Shown in pieces: positions 51,323 to 51,624 of a stretch of DNA of 51,624 nt. Source of the stretch: DASYSL01 sp036003365 (GTDB taxonomy: Bacteria; Eisenbacteria; RBG-16-71-46; DASYSL01); NCBI GenBank assembly GCA_036003365.1, contig DASYSL010000123.1, positions 1 through 51,624 of the forward strand. The letters run 5' to 3'. The position numbers were made by a program, and so were the translations under genes. Below the pieces are notes generated by a model. The model searched no databases. It was not told the origin of the DNA and saw only the letters and a program-made list of their open reading frames with translations. Each line of letters starts with the position of its first letter. Within the stretch, counting starts at the first letter, position 1.

Positions 51323-51624
51323 ATGAGGTTCCTCCGCGCTCTGGTTTTCGCCCTGCTTGCCACCCTCAGCGCCGACGTTTGCTTCGCGGTTCCGACCATC
51401 CATCCCGGAGATTTCGTGCTCCTCACGCGCGGCGGGCGCGTCGTCCTTTTTCATCCTGAAAGCGCCAGCTGGGAGGACTTCGCAAATCTCAGCCCCTACC
51501 ACGTGACCACGGGGATCGTTCGCGAGTCCACCGGCGACTTCCTGATTTGCGATGAATACGCGGCCGCTATCCTGCGCCTGCACGAGGACACCGCCGCCGT
51601 AACCCTGGTGTCACAAGGCAATGA
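51323..51624 (+). CDS. Exported protein, N-terminal part (possible beta-propeller)
   Basis: The first 100 codons of a gene cut by the right edge. A signal peptide (FLRALVFALLATLSADVCFA) is followed by short strands: HPGDFVLLTRGGRVVLFHPE, LSPYHVTTGIVRESTGDFLI and EYAAAILRLHEDTAAVTLVS. The alternation of strand and 'TGDFLICDE' type turns resembles NHL/SMP-30-like propeller proteins, but too little is present to be sure. ATG 51323 has AGGAGG five bases upstream, buried in a hairpin. Confidence 0.65.
   Translation, partial: MRFLRALVFALLATLSADVCFAVPTIHPGDFVLLTRGGRVVLFHPESASWEDFANLSPYHVTTGIVRESTGDFLICDEYAAAILRLHEDTAAVTLVSQGN

Overview
The window is GC-rich, densely coded bacterial DNA: about 44 protein genes on both strands, many overlapping by 1-4 bases, and no gene-free stretch longer than about 280 bases. 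I see no rRNA, tRNA, CRISPR array, insertion sequence or prophage. Several features point to a Gram-negative-type bacterium of the FCB-related uncultured lineages (Candidatus Eisenbacteria-like is my best guess, by inference only). These are many exported proteins with Ala-rich signal peptides, a Kelch protein ending in a PNP-type sorting/FlgD-like domain, a DUF5916 outer-membrane protein, a large BNR/sortilin-like propeller protein, an OmpA lipoprotein and a LolA-like protein.

Layout. 1-6.5 kb: the N-terminus of an S9 peptidase, an M20 amidohydrolase coupled to a secreted Kelch protein, a VOC protein, and a DUF971-mrp pair. 6.6-11.9 kb: a glycogen/alpha-glucan operon (malQ, a short GH57 protein, glgB). 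12-15.7 kb: a flavin monooxygenase, then the most interesting locus. This is an alkylmercury-lyase (MerB)-family gene whose frame is interrupted by a TGA exactly where MerB has catalytic Cys159, followed at the right distance by a hairpin with a GGUC loop, so it is very probably a selenoprotein. It is divergent from an SdpR-type repressor, an SdpI-like membrane protein and a TPR protein. A TTGACA promoter and a TTTAG-N8-CTAAA operator sit between the two.

15.7-22.6 kb: a degenerate esterase, periplasmic carbonic anhydrase, two small unknowns, and a split proton-translocating transhydrogenase (pntAA-pntAB-pntB) facing away from icd. The last two together suggest an NADPH supply module. 22.6-28.5 kb: a HAD protein, an RHH/RelE toxin-antitoxin pair behind a triple GACGTCTT repeat, a Ser/Thr kinase with TolB-like and TPR parts, an ABC-F ATPase, and a cold-shock gene with a long leader and a strong terminator.

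28.6-41 kb: exported and surface proteins (DUF5916, LolA-like, BNR propeller, vanadium haloperoxidase with every metal-site residue), a bcp-methyltransferase-hydrolase operon, and a two-DTG aspartyl protease with PDZ. 40.9-51.6 kb: Rieske oxygenase, APC permease, an unknown polytopic protein, typA, a PAS/pseudo-histidine-kinase/REC/REC/HPt protein, two envelope lipoproteins, and the start of another exported protein. Start codons are often TTG or GTG behind good ribosome sites, and two regulators appear to be made from leaderless transcripts.
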